DNA of 64,000 nucleotides from Daphnia pulex (GCF_021134715.1 NC_060019.1:12290001-12354000), one strand, 5' to 3'. Positions 36,348-48,767 are shown, counted from the first letter of the stretch. Numbers and translations: made by a program. Notes: a model not told the origin generated them from the letters alone.

Positions 36348-38042
36348 TTATGCGTTGGACAGGATCTCCAGATTAGTCATGCCCAAACGGCGTTGCTTGT
36401 CAACGACGATGTTTTTGGCCCACAGACGGCAGCTGATTTTAACTGTAGTGCCCACTGTTGGAATTGAAGTAGAGAAGAGTTTATTATTCATTATTCAACG
36501 TGAAAACATCAGCGAAAAAAAATGTTGAATCGTACCTGGTAAATTGTCGACTTGCATAGCTACGAATGGCGACAGGTAGCCTTTTTGGTTGGCGTACGGA
36601 AAGTAGTAAGACGGGAACCCGATGTGCGTATCGTATTCCAAAGTGACGTTGAAATTCTCCACTTCCAAACACGAGACCCAAATGTTCTTTTCAATCTATT
36701 ATAGATTATTAAGCGTATTATTTTAGTCGAGAAAGTCGAGAGTTTTCCTATATCTTTTTCATTCGACATAATTATACCACATCAGTTGGTAGTTTGAGAA
36801 TGGCTGTCTTCAAATTGGCTGGCATTTGAAGTTCTTCTGATTCGATTTCTTCCTTTGTGTAGGGAATTGGAGTCCAACCGAAGATCTTTTCATCAAACGA
36901 CACAATAACAGAGTATTGATTTTGATGATTAGTTGCGGCCGAGATGTTGGGAAAATCCCAAGTTTTGTTCTTGCGTGATGATGCAATTTATATCGTACCT
37001 TGTTTGGTTTCAGGAAAAGACACGGTTTGTTGACGGCGAAACCGTAATCGTTCTGAGCGCATTTGTTCAAGTCGACTTTGAAGCTGCACGGAGTTACTGG
37101 GTCGGCGCTGGCAGTTCCGTAGTTGCACTCGGCGTAGCTGTCGGACATGGGCGCTATTGTGTAGTAGGCTAGTCGAAACAATCAGACATTATAGCATACA
37201 CATATGTCTAGTCATCTAAAACAAATAATAAGATTCAAATAACTTACGGCCTAGGAAATCATCAACTCGATCCGACCAGTATTTGGGTTCCTTTGCATTG
37301 AATGAGATAACTGTGACGTCCGGATCGGCGTGAGTGGGCCTGTATCCCATACCTAATCATTTGTCATAATTAAAAAAAAAAAATCCCGAATATTATAATA
37401 ACCGAATTGAGTTGTCTTGCGGCGTCACCAGATGTCGACGCGGGTTCGGCGCTCACGAGCAATTATAAAACTTGATAGACTCACCAGGACTGTTGCCGAT
37501 CAAGCTCGAACCCATTGTCCATTTTGGCTCGTGATCGTTCAACGTCTGATAGAAAACGGTGAGAAGAGCGATGAAGAATCCGGCCAGGAAGGCGTAGAGC
37601 ACAATGTAAAACACCGTGATCTGGACTACAGATATCCATAAGAAGAGACGAGAAAAAGAAAAGAATTCAAACACAATGGAAAGGTCTTGGTGTCTAAAGA
37701 TAATGGTAATACAAATTTAAATTATCAACTGCGGGGAATAAAATTAATACAAGCCAGCCAGGCCAGCTCAATTTCGTCACTCCACAACTACAACCTAGAT
37801 AATTCTTATCTTCTCGTTTTTAAAAAAACCAAGGTTCTCACATGCTAGTGGTGAAATCAAGTCTGTGTAGAGATCACACGCCTAGGGTGTGAAAATTAAA
37901 ATAAATTCAACTTACACCAACTCTTTGCCGTACGGCCGAGCACTTCATGAGTATCTTTGTTGTAAAGAAATCTGGTGATCTCCTGACAACGCGTCAATGT
38001 CTGGGGTCGTTTGTAGGGCTCGTCAGTTTTTTTGTCAGACAT
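36348..38042 (-). CDS. nrv: Na+/K+-transporting ATPase subunit beta (nervana-like)
   Basis: Glycosylated single-pass subunit needed for assembly and delivery of the sodium pump to the plasma membrane. Exons in coding order: 38042-37916, 37625-37485, 37352-37248, 37168-36999, 36885-36778, 36695-36536, 36454-36348; 305 residues. The cytosolic N-terminus (FLYNKDTHEVLGRTAKSW) leads into a type II membrane segment at about residues 43-72, ending FYQTL. The ectodomain has GLGYRP-like GMGYRPT, exactly six cysteines (AECNYG, VTPCSF, NKCAQN, NKPCLF, WVSCLE, KISCRLW) for the three conserved disulfides, and an N-glycosylation site in NFNVTLEY. FPSYYFPYANQKGYLSP is the family YYPYYG-type motif. The splice phase T|TC at the first junction rebuilds the conserved SWFQITVFY. 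Confidence 0.95.
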
Positions 38043-38100
38043 GGTGAAGATGAATGTGTTCCTGAGACGACGGCGACTTCAGAAACTGAGTTGGGTTTCA

Positions 38101-38400
38101 CCTGAAGAAGAGCAACAAAAAAATATTGTAATCAAAGATGATATCTAAACTGATAATCTTGAGGGGGGTTTATTTTGGAGAACTTTCCACCAGCAACAAA
38201 GAAGGAATCGTCACACAACAAAAGATGGAGAGAAAAAAATCGATCCACCAACTCACAGTGTAGAGAAACTGCAACGGGAGCTCACGACGTCTCGTCTCGG
38301 AAAAGATCAGCTCTCGGCAGCCAACTGCCCAGCGCGCGCTGTGGTTTCTGCCTCCTCCTCCTCCTATTCTCTGGCGGCGCACGCGTGAGTTGGCGACTTG
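38101..38400 (-). promoter_or_regulatory. Na,K-ATPase beta leader exons and GC-rich promoter
   Basis: On the minus strand a donor CACT|GTGAGT at 38257 can be joined to an acceptor CTTCAG at 38102, giving a non-coding leader exon that begins somewhere near 38400. The surrounding 38.25-38.50 kb is clearly GC-richer than its neighbours, as expected of a promoter. The transcription start is not resolved. Confidence 0.5.
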
Positions 38401-38870
38401 CGGGCGGACGGACCGGCGGTCTTATTTCGCGGCGGCGCACAACGTCTCCTCGGTCCACACCCTTGTGTGCTGTGCTCGCTATTGTAAGCGATAAACTAGA
38501 TACGTGCAGCCCGGCGCACTTGATTCGTGCACTAGCATGCGCTCGTCTTTTAAACGGACCTATATCTCTACGCCTCTCAGGGAATTTCTGCAGAGGAAAT
38601 TTCGATCACATTTTAAATGTTTTTTTTTTTTCTGGCAGTGAAATATAGGAGAGGAGCAGGTGTGCTAATATTTTTTTAAATTATTATTTGAATCAAAGAA
38701 AAATATTGAATCCAAAGGATTGGGGAAAACATAATACGCCAAAGGAAATTCTTCCAAATGTACCCAACACTCTAGTCTTTTTGAAAAGGCTAGAAATCTC
38801 TGACTAAAAATAGTCGATTCAAGCTGCCTTTACTAGATCTATGAATAACCATCTTGCCACACACTATTTT

Positions 38871-38890
38871 GTGTGTGTGTGTGTGTGTGT
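38871..38890 (+). repeat. TG microsatellite
   Basis: Ten GT units in a row in the gene-poor interval. Confidence 0.9.
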
Positions 38891-41627
38891 CACGCGCAGA
38901 GTTCATTTTGGCGAGAGGAAAATCAGCCGACATATGATTTGAATTTCTGAAATTTTTACAAAATCATGGATGGATAAATGATCACATTTTCCTCTTTTGC
39001 TTTTAGATTGGGGTCAGTTATCATTAATGCGATGTTGCGTACGCCGCGTGAGCGATAAACAGGTTAATCTAAAACATCCCGATTTTATCGCCACAAACAA
39101 CGGACTCTATATGCATAGTGTTGCTTACATCATATATCTCGGTGGGTTGTACAAAACAAAAAAAAGGCTGCAACAAAACGAACTGCAGAGGGAATTGGGC
39201 TCGTTTCTTTTATCTCTGCTATCGTTCGGCGACACATGAACACATGACCCATTTGAGAAATAAATAAAAGGAGATGGCGCAACGACCTGCTTATTGCCAT
39301 GATGTATAATAATTTATATGGCATAGCGCGCAGCATATACTTAACTCTCAGTCTAGTTTTCCAATGTAGACTAGAATTGAAAAGAATGCAGGTATAGAGA
39401 TATAAAAGCAAAGTTTTCATCAGTCAACTTTTTTAAATAATCCGGACGAATGCAGATGGTAAGCCGAGGTAAGCCGATAGAGTAGGACACAAAAATTAAA
39501 GATTTGGACATTGACAGGAGTCCCTTGGTACAAAAAGATATGCATTCATATTGTTTAGAATGTAATCAAAATGAGATCAAATTGCGTCCAAAGATAACAG
39601 TATATAGTCGAAACCAATTCCAAAGCAATGATTTTCGGTAGATAGTCGTCTTATAGTCTATTAGTCGAGCTTATGGAATTATCTTTTGTGTGTATGTATA
39701 TAGATGATTTAGGATTTATTGTTCTGTGTCTAGTGGTTTCCAGTCTCGCATACAAGAGTGCCCATCTGGGTTGGCGAATGTTTTTCTTCGGAAGTTGCGA
39801 ATTGTGTTACAAAACCAATTTTTGAAATTGCCTCTATTTATGATACTAATGTAACTGTTTACAATTAACAAAAACCCAACAATTCACTACTATATATAGC
39901 ACGTGAACAATATGAAGTAGGGTGAGTTACACAGCATTTTCATTAGTATTCGCGGATTTTTAATTAAAAAAAAGTGGATGATGTAACGGAAGTGTCATAT
40001 GTTACTTCCGCGGTAACGAGTTACATGTGATTCAATTTCCAACTAATATTTCCACTCTTGTGGTGACAGCTATTTGATATTGGATGGCGCAATCTCATTC
40101 CCTGAAGTATTCGTCGTCTTTGCGACTTTACTTCGCTGTGAAATTAGATTTGGGTCGTGAAGGGGACTGAAAGGGAAGCCTAGGATCCTAGAACGCTTCG
40201 GCGTACCGTGAAGACTTGATTTGTATTATAAATAGATCAGGCAGTAGCGCTAACGTCACAGACGCGGCTGGCGGACACAAGGAATAGATTGAAGAATGGG
40301 AGAAACAGATGAAAAAGGAGAAAAAGACTGGTAAAATGGAAAACGAAGGATATACAGTATATTACGCTTCAATCCATAAGGCACAACACGCCATGGGCGA
40401 AACCCTTTTTATACAAGAATATCTTTCTACTTTTACCGACTTTTACTTCAGGAAAACAACCAAGATGGCCATATGGGTTTTCTTCATCGATTAATTGAAT
40501 CAAATGAAGATTGTCACAGATGGTTCATTAAAGACATAATGAAATTGGTAGGTCTATGTTTAATTAAATAGCTAGTAAATAATGTTGCATATTTTTGGGA
40601 TAATTATTTGAACAACAGCCAATTGATTTGATACTGAATTACAATATGCTGATCTTCACGACGTGCAGTGATGCATGGCCAGAGCCGCTGTCTGGAGTTG
40701 CGTGTTGCGTCTAGAGTCCAAGGATCGAGCATCACTCTTTTTGATTCAACTCTCTCTTGTCACAAAACAAAACGTGGTCTTAAGTCATTTCCAGAAACTG
40801 CTGTTCAAATATTCAACTAGTTTGAATACCTGTTCTTGGTGTCTGATGACAGTGAGAAATGGTGTTGTATGAGCATGATTAAATATGGAAAGGTCGCACA
40901 ATAGGCGGACCAAAACAGAATGGACAAAGAAAATATAATTTTAGTTGATTAATCAATGACTTAAGAAGATATTTTTTTAAAAATACACGTTGAATTGCAA
41001 CTCGGTATAATTTACAGCTTTTATTTCTTGGCGGAAAACCCACATTTGTCAATTATTTTTATTGCCTTTTCACGAGTTTTCTGTTTTTTTAAGTTGCGTA
41101 AAACCGCGTTAAACCATCAATGGTTAAGGTTTCTCTTACAACGTGTAGTTTTTGGGGAAATCATTTCTAGAAATAAGCGCAAGATAGAATAATTAATTAT
41201 GTTTTTCTTGAACTTTGGCTGTGGCGGATGACCAGTTGACCAACTTGCTTTCACTGGAATAAATTTTCAAACAGGAATTTTTAAAAATAAATAAAAAATC
41301 GAGAAAATTCAATGAATGAATGTTTAATTTCTACTACTTTACATGCAATGCAACGTGTGTAGAAGATAACTTGTTTGTCAAGATGTACCCAAAGCCTAAG
41401 CTGACCAAACAAATACATCGCTGGGTGGGTTTATTATACTGGTAGGCAATCTCTCCGGAGCGCTTGAAAGAGAAACAAACATTTATGGTCAAGAGTCATT
41501 CGTCCAGCTTTTCAAAAATATACAATGGTTTGAACCCCATATTGAACTTTTTTTTCTTTTTCCTGAAGCGAGGAGAAATATAGTTGAATCACTACACGCA
41601 ACTCACTACTCGTAACTTGTCGGGCAC

Positions 41628-41726
41628 TGGAGTTCTACTGTCGCATACAGAAATTTTTAAAAATTATTTAAAATATTGGGGTTCTATTGTCGGTGGAGTT
41701 CTTCTGTCTTTGGAGTTCTACTGTCG
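41628..41726 (+). repeat. Cluster of four 16-base direct repeats
   Basis: Four near-identical copies of TGGAGTTCTACTGTCG start at 41628, 41677, 41694 and 41711. The last three are packed at 17-base intervals; the first is separated by an AT-rich spacer. Copies 1 and 4 are identical, copies 2 and 3 differ at two or three positions. The repeat is not part of a coding frame that I can see and is not a simple microsatellite. Confidence 0.85.
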
Positions 41727-42884
41727 AACGAGGTAACAAAGTGTCACAGGTTGGGCTACAGGTCTGTACATTTGTTTCCTTATTTTCCTTGAAGAATTAA
41801 AAAAAAAATTAAAATTCACAACATATCCTGGAAAATAAAATGATTAGTCACCATAATTCTGTTGTTTATTCCTTTCCCCAACAACTTACTATTTATTGCT
41901 GTTATTGTAGAATCGAAGGCTGGATGAATATTGATTGTTGAATCAAATAATCGTTCAATACTCGGATCACAGCTATCGATAAGTATCATAATTGACATTG
42001 ATCGGGACTAATAGAACGCAAATAAAAAAAGGTGCTTCTTATCTTGAGGTATCTGTCAAGGCAATGCCGCAAACCGACGTTGAGTTGTGCCACTGGGGGA
42101 AATTTTATATGGTGAAAGGTTCGTGCATAGTCTTCCTATTCCAATTGCGCAATAGGAAGACGACAAGTGTCACTGTCTGTACTGCCTCTTTGACGTGAAC
42201 ACATGATTGCACTCACCCTTCTACGTTGAAAATGAACAGGCAACGGTGACGAATGATTGACACGTTGATCTCGTCCATAATCGATAACTATGCGAAGGTT
42301 GCGTCGTAGTGACATTCAAACATTTGTAAGTTTTTGAAAAAATAAAACATGACAGTAAAAGGCTCCATTAAAGCAAGTGCCGGTACCTTTGATTCCATAG
42401 TAATAACCATCTTTCGTAACCACCGTTAAGTGAGTTCAGTCAAACCTGTCTAGTCATGAGTAGGATGTTGGAATCGCTTTTGCAATTCGGAATTAAACTA
42501 ACGGTCTTGGCAGAGTCTTGGAATTACAACTATACCAGGAGCCCCTCTTATTCCATCAAATAATAATTAAGAAGATATTGCTGCTGGTTGGTCGCATTTG
42601 TTATTTACTTTACGAACGCAGCTTTGCCTACATACCACTTTCGGAATTCGTGAACTTTTCCAAGGAACACTTGTCGATTGTCATTTGATGTGTTCATAAT
42701 TTTTGGCTTATCGAAAGAAAAGGAGGAGGGTGGCAGTAAAACGATAGTCTTTCATTTCAAAATCACTATCCGCCTGTTTTATCACACGAAAATCTAAGAT
42801 GTGCAGCAATACTCTACAATATGTCGAATAAGGGAAATAGTCAGTTGTCCTTCATCAGCAGAACCAAACACGCCAAGTCCAATA

Positions 42885-44554
42885 ATGAAACATCTTCTCA
42901 TCATTTCTGTCCTTGTCGCTATCGGGGCAGGTAAGAAATCTCTTTAATTGATTAACGACTTCGATATTAAATTATTTTGTATTGCATCAATTTAAAAAAA
43001 AAAAAAATCGAAGGAGCGCCCCGAGATCTTTCCGAGCGCATTGCGGGCGGAAGCCTAGCGACCGAAGGAGAGTTTCCGTACATCGCTTCCGTTCAACTTG
43101 AACATCGCCACTATTGCAGTGGTATGATCTACAATGACCGGTGGATTTTGACGGCAGCTTTTTGTGTTTCTGGGTGAGTATTTTGAAGTGTTTGACGTTT
43201 TACTTCTAATTTAAGTCTAAAATTTCATTTTTAACTTGCACGGATATAGGTTTCTACCGAGTCAGCTACAAGTCGTTGTTGGCATTGTAAGCTTTATATC
43301 GCCGTCTGCTCAACAGCAAACTATTGCTGTGTCTTCAGTTGTCACCCACCCTCAATACGACAATGTCACAAAATTGAACGACATCGCACTGATATCCGTG
43401 AGACCTTTAAATAATTAATCACATATTATTTCATCTGAAATATGGATCTTTATTCATAGCTGAACCGCCCGATACTTTTTGGCTCTGCTGTTCAAGTACG
43501 TAAATAACTAAACACTAAACAAATACATTATTTGATAACTTAATTTGCAATAAAATAATTGATGTCGTTTGCTACACAAGCAGAGAATCCTATAAGAGGA
43601 GGTTGACGAAACAATTATTAACAATTTATCGACAAATAACTGATAGTCTTTGTTATCTACAAATAATTCATATTCTTTATTATGTTACACGAGCAGGAGA
43701 TCCGATACGACGAGGTTGACGAAGCAATTCCTACGGCTATTACAATGGGATGGGGCGCATCAATGGTTTGATTTTCTAAATATTCAACAAGATAAAACAA
43801 TATAACAATAGCAAAAGTATGAGTCAATATAACTATGTTCTTTAATTTAGGAGGGTGGTGTAGAGGTGACGAAACTTCGTAAAACAGTTCTGACATTACC
43901 CCTAGATTGTTCAAGTTACGGTGCGACAGAATTCAACTTTAACTACATGATTTGTGCTGGCAGTGGTATGACTTAATAAGAACGCCCAAAACAAGAATTA
44001 ATTTTACCCATTTTGACATTTCTCACTCATCAATTTTAGATGTTTCGAGCCCGTGTCACTACGACGAAGGATCTCCGTTAGTACAAAATGGTATTGCGGT
44101 CGGAATAATGTCTAAGAACAAGGGCTGTACAGCTCCTTACATCCCAAGCATTTTCACTCGGTTGTCTGTATATTATTACTGGATAAATGCTGTCGGAGGC
44201 CAGCAAGCAATTACAACATCTTCTACTCCTGCAACAACATTATCTACAGTGAAACCTACAGTGCCAACCGCCCCGTGTATTAATTGCGAGACTCCAACCA
44301 CCACTATTCAGCCAACAATTCCAACAGCACCTTGTATTAATTGCGAGACGCCAGCCCCCACTACGACTATTGTGACAACAGTTCCAACAGCTCCGACAGC
44401 ACCTTGCATCAATTGTGAGACACCAACCACCACTACTACTATTAAGACAACAATTACTGCTCCGACAGCTCCTTGTTTAAATTGTGAGACCCCAACAAGC
44501 ACCACTCCTAAGCCAATTATTCCGACAGCTCCCTGCTTTAATTGCGTTCCCTAG
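42885..44554 (+). CDS. Secreted serine protease homologue with CxxC-repeat tail (SPH-B)
   Basis: Paralogue of SPH-A, 362 residues. Exons: 42885-42930, 43014-43173, 43250-43397, 43460-43495, 43697-43765, 43851-43965, 44040-44554. A signal peptide (MKHLLIISVLVAIGA) and activation-like site SERIAGG precede an S1 fold. The His57 region reads TAAFC (Phe65), Asp113 stays in NDIALI, and the Ser195 region reads YDEGSPL (Glu201), so the triad is broken in nearly the same way as in SPH-A. From about residue 255 a Thr/Pro-rich, mucin-like tail holds five PTAPC[ILF]NC units separated by threonine-rich spacers. Intron positions and phases match SPH-A except for one extra phase-0 intron (43496-43696). Extracellular location is inferred from the signal peptide; function unknown. 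Confidence 0.9.
43580..43615 (+). repeat. Decayed duplicate of SPH-B exon 5 start
   Basis: Inside the extra SPH-B intron, GCTACACAAGCAG and AGGAGGTTGACGAAACAATT repeat, with a few changes and a small gap, the acceptor and first codons of the following exon (GTTACACGAGCAG and ACGAGGTTGACGAAGCAATT at 43684-43720). The copy is about 115 bases upstream of the original and carries an early in-frame interruption. Confidence 0.7.
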
Positions 44555-45280
44555 TATTTTCGGAAGGGCATTCGTTTTTTAAGGCTTAAAAATATATGTA
44601 GACTAAATCACGCCTTGATGCCAATATTCATTCTATTTAGCAAAACTGGGGGATCATAAAAGGTTTTTAGATTAGTAAAACATTATTGCAAATTGGAAAT
44701 ATAAGTTAACCTTCATTATACTCTGATACTGATTAGGTATTAACGGTAAAATACACTACCTGCAGCAAGTATTAAGAAAAAATACTCAATTTATAAAATG
44801 GATTCAGCATGGCAGAAATAAAATGTAAAAAAAAAAATGTTTTGCTGCTAAAAATCGAATTACTAAGTACTTACCAATACAGTACAAGTTGACAGACATC
44901 ACAATCCACGAGTTGGTGTCCATTATGGTTGTACTCGATGTTTTTTTCTTTGCGATTATCCATACCTAATTATCACTTGTAATACTTCAACATCCGCCTT
45001 CCGGGAATACTTCAAATGCCATTGTTCAAGCATTTAGCCAATGCGATTCACTAAAAACCGTGTGGATACGAAAAATTCATTCAAAAGTAAAATCACGAAA
45101 CAAAAGTAATCCCAATAAACCATGTAATGAACTTCACAAATAAATCACTCGATATTAAGTACTCAATCTACTCATACTTGATCGAAGGAGGATGTAGGTT
45201 TCCAATATCTGAGCTTTAAAAATGAATGTTTAAGTTCCACTAGTCTCTGTAATAATTCATATTCGTTCCTTCTTCCCAGC
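44555..45280. other. Intergenic between convergent SPH-B and NPEPL1
   Basis: AT-rich, without an open frame or RNA gene that I can support. Should include both 3' UTRs; no canonical AATAAA stands out for SPH-B. Confidence 0.45.
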
Positions 45281-47703
45281 TTAATTCAGCCGCATTTTCT
45301 TCCTTTCGTTTTCATTTCGATCATCAGCCGACTCCTCCAAGACTGGACCAATATTTTGAAGCAATGCGCTGTTGCTATACTGACCAAAAAGGGATACCAA
45401 CAGAGCTACACCATAGCCCGTTGCTCTCTCTCCACAATGAACCGGTGCGGCCATATCTACGTGCATCCATACTCCAGGATAATCAAATCCAAGATGGGCT
45501 AAAATAAACAGTCCAGCACATGATGACAACGCATTGCTGCGATCCTGAGTAAACACAATATGCAATTAGTTACACTGACTAATATCTTCCCAGTAAAACA
45601 CATACAGCGACGGAATTTTTCATGTCTGCCACAGCTGAGTTGAACTCAGAGAAATGGAACTCCGGACAGAAGGGAATGGGAAACGTCAAATCACCAGAAA
45701 CCAGTCCGGCATCGACCAACGCATTTTCCCAGTGCTCGTTGTTGGTTAGGACAGCAGCGTGATGCTTGCCAGTTGCAACACTCTGTGAAACATGTCAGCT
45801 CGGTTGAAATACTAAAAATTGAATTCTATATTCTTCAAATACCTGTCCACCAGTCAAAGTTGCCATATCTAAAATAACGTCTGCCTTCAAGTCTTTGTGA
45901 GCGTAGAAAACACCATCAGCAAGAACCTAAAATGAAAATTAAGCCCACACTTCATTCCAATATGATGAAATGAAAATAAAAACAAACCAATCGGCCTTCT
46001 GCATCCGTGTTATTGATCTCAACAGTTCGACCCGAATAAAGAGTGTGGATATCGTCGGGTCTCGTCGAAAGCGGGCCAACAGAATTTTCTGCCAAGCAAA
46101 ATACAGCGTGCAAATTTTCCTTAAATCCAGTGAGCACAGCCTACGAATTGCAGTTTCAATATCAGTTAATGAATCAAACAAATTTATAGAATTTGTAGTA
46201 AGAAATTTTAACCAGTCGAAAAGCGCCTAAAATCTATAAGAAAGAAAAAGAATGCGATATAATAATATTACATACATACTGAATTGTATTTTAAAAATAA
46301 TTACCCCACTGGCTCCGCCACAGTCGCGCTTCATTCCTTCAATACCAACCGAATAATAAATGAATCTAATTTAACGAGTTATACATTCCATTTAACTACA
46401 TACCCGGCATCGCTGTCTATTATACAATTAAAACACTTGTGTTACTACAATAGTTAAACTTAAAATTTAAAATTTTGAGTTACCTTGCCCTTGATGGATA
46501 ATCCACCTGTGTCGTACATGATTCCCTTACCGACCCACGCAATAGTTTTCGTTGCTCCCTTTGAAAGAAGCACAGAAACCGTGATCATTTCTACATAATT
46601 ATAATTAGACATAATGTTATTAAATAATACCTTAGGCAAATGGCTTAAAACGACAAGAGCTGGTGGGTTGGGTGCAGCCTGAAACAAAAAGGTTAGGCCA
46701 CATTAAAATAATAAGATTGTAGATAAACTAAACTAACCTTTCCGACTCCATAAATACCACCAAATCCTTTACGCTCAAGTTCTTTATCACGGATGATGAA
46801 CGGCTCAATCCCTAACTCTTTGGCAACTATTCCGATTTCCTAAATAATACAATTAAATAATAAAATCATGAAATTACCTGAAGCAATCAAACATTTATTT
46901 ACCTCGAGGAAATGGTCAGTGTTCATTTCATTGCATGGAGTATCAACGATACGAGCGGTAAGCCGTACAGATTCTGCAGCTCTTTCCAACATTATGCATT
47001 CATCCTCTGTCAAAGGAATGGCATTGTCAAGCAAAAAGTATTCCACTGATACTGTGATGGGCACTTTTTCTGCACTAGTAGCTCCCAATTTGCTTGATAA
47101 GTTTGTCTTTCTTGAATAAAGTGGGTAAGCTCGAGCAACTGCTGTTGCAGAGGGAAAAACATCTTGCTTTTCACAAATTATCTGTTGAATACAATGAATG
47201 ATATTCAGTGAAAAAATGTGGAACATCATACATTAATACTTACAACAATGAAGTTGTCCTTTCCTGATGTAGCTGCTGAGCGCACACACTTTGTGATTGC
47301 ATGTGATCTTGATGGTGCATTGTGCCTGCTACATTTCCCTGGAAGAGGAGATATGGTAGCAGAATTCAAGTATAATGGGCACACATCTGGACTTGACTGT
47401 ACTGAATTCAAGGCTGAAGAGAAAACCTGAAGAAAACATACAGCATTTTAATTAAGATTATCTTAGCCACTTAGGGTATGCTGTAAGCTTTACTGACATC
47501 TTCTGTCACCCTTCCTCCAAACTTTGTAGACATATCATTGTAGCTGATTTTGGCAAGATTTTTTGGTGTACCTAAATACAAATTAAGCTTTGCTAACATC
47601 CAAAGTTTGAAAATTTAAGATATTTACCAATTATAACAACAGGATTAGTGATTGGATCTGATGGAGAAAGAATGGACGAAAACTTAAGTTTGACACCCGC
47701 CAT
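45281..47703 (-). CDS. NPEPL1: Probable aminopeptidase NPEPL1 (M17 family)
   Basis: Leucyl-aminopeptidase-type metallopeptidase. Fourteen exons in coding order: 47703-47628, 47571-47498, 47426-47244, 47181-46903, 46839-46738, 46678-46631, 46558-46484, 46416-46404, 46336-46310, 46226-46213, 46140-45988, 45926-45843, 45782-45606, 45544-45281. The frame closes at 522 residues; human NPEPL1 is about 523. The N-terminal domain has [24 protein letters not shown]. The catalytic domain shows [15 protein letters not shown], the metal-binding [18 protein letters not shown] (Lys265, Asp270), [18 protein letters not shown] (Asp343, Glu345, Arg347), DMATLTGGQ and [22 protein letters not shown]. Three consecutive micro-exons (13, 27 and 14 bases) cover the segment after GGLSIKGK; their borders were chosen to restore [15 protein letters not shown]. 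The gene lies 250 bases downstream of EMC8 on the same strand. Confidence 0.93.
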
Positions 47704-47954
47704 TGCTTCTATTGTTATCTTATCAGAATATCTATTAAGCTTCTGAGTTCTGACCGATAGTGTAAGAGAAAACCGTTCAAAAAAATCCAACGCTCACTAC
47801 GGATGACTTTTCTCTGAGCTATGATTGAAAAAAGTTCGGCTGCTCAGGAAATGACAAATGCGAAACGTTTTAGAGGTGCAACTAAAACTGTGTATTCCAA
47901 CGCATAATTCCATAAATTCAAATAAGCAGATCAGCCTCAGAATTAAGTGGAATG

Positions 47955-48767
47955 TTAATCAATCATACTTTTTAATGACACATTTAACCAATCTTGGTGT
48001 ATATCATCCAAATGATCATCAAAGTCCACAAACTTTTTGTAAAGCTTCTTAGAAAGAAGAGTTGAAACAGAATTCAAAGCTGCTTCATTGTTGGGAAGGA
48101 TCTTCAAGCTAGGAATATTCAAGTTGCTTTAGTTCAACAAGATAGATAAAAATATTTTTTAAATGCTACTTACTTTTCTTTGTCTTTTACTTTCCATTTT
48201 CCATCTGAATACTGAATAACACTGAGTGAAGTTTGGGTCATTTGCATTGAGAGTTGGCGATTATTAATCAGGACTAGACATGCATTGGGGAAATACTCAG
48301 CTATTTTCTCACAAATTTTTTGGCTCACAGGGTCAGGGCTGGAAAATAAAATTATAATCAAACTGATTATTAAATAGAAATTAATTGAAAAACCCATACT
48401 TCATTTCTGCAACTGCTTCACTGGCATGATAATATCCAGCAATGACTAATCCAGCAGTACGGCAGTAACTGTCAATCTGCATATTGGATACAAGTAAACA
48501 AATTAGTACAAACATTCATAATAAGAAGTGAAGAATTGGATATTTATAATGTATACTATTCACGACCTGCATTAAGGCCACTTCTAACATCGGAGCCAAT
48601 CCCAAGTTATGGTGGAAAAGAGGAATTGCATCTACATATTTTACGGATTGGCTATTAGAACCTTCGTTTGCCAGCAATACACCATTAATTGCGGTGTGTG
48701 GATATTTAAAAGCATGCAAAATTATCTTTGAATAAGCCAATTTTGACAGTTCACAAGTAGACGCCAT
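47955..48767 (-). CDS. EMC8: ER membrane protein complex subunit 8/9
   Basis: MPN-like cytosolic subunit of the ER membrane complex, which inserts tail-anchored and multipass proteins. Exons in coding order: 48767-48567, 48476-48400, 48338-48174, 48108-47955; 198 residues (human EMC8 about 210). Family markers are LAYSKIILHAFKYPHTAING, VDAIPLFHHNLGLAPMLEVAL, GLVIAGYYHASE, the QKICEKIAEYFPNACLVLINN block and the C-terminal KLYKKFVDFDDHLDDIHQDW. Arthropods usually have a single gene for the vertebrate EMC8/EMC9 pair, so the symbol is shared. The ATG at 48767 is the only one in frame before the conserved start; the frame further upstream has no ATG. Next downstream gene on the strand is NPEPL1. 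Confidence 0.93.

Larger units (their letters stand above)
38401..42884. other. Gene-poor interval between nrv and SPH-B
   Basis: About 4.4 kb with no supportable gene. It contains a TG run (38871-38890), the short repeat cluster at 41628-41726 and a minus-strand open stretch near 42.33-42.43 kb too short to call. A TTATC (GATA-type) motif about 105 bases before the SPH-B start may belong to its promoter; I see no clear TATA box there. Confidence 0.45.

Noticed and set aside
42330-42430. Minus-strand stretch reading DGYYYGIKGTGTCFNGAFYC
   Set aside because: Looks protein-like, but it is about 35 codons with no start, clear splice sites or family match. Too short to call even as a pseudogene.
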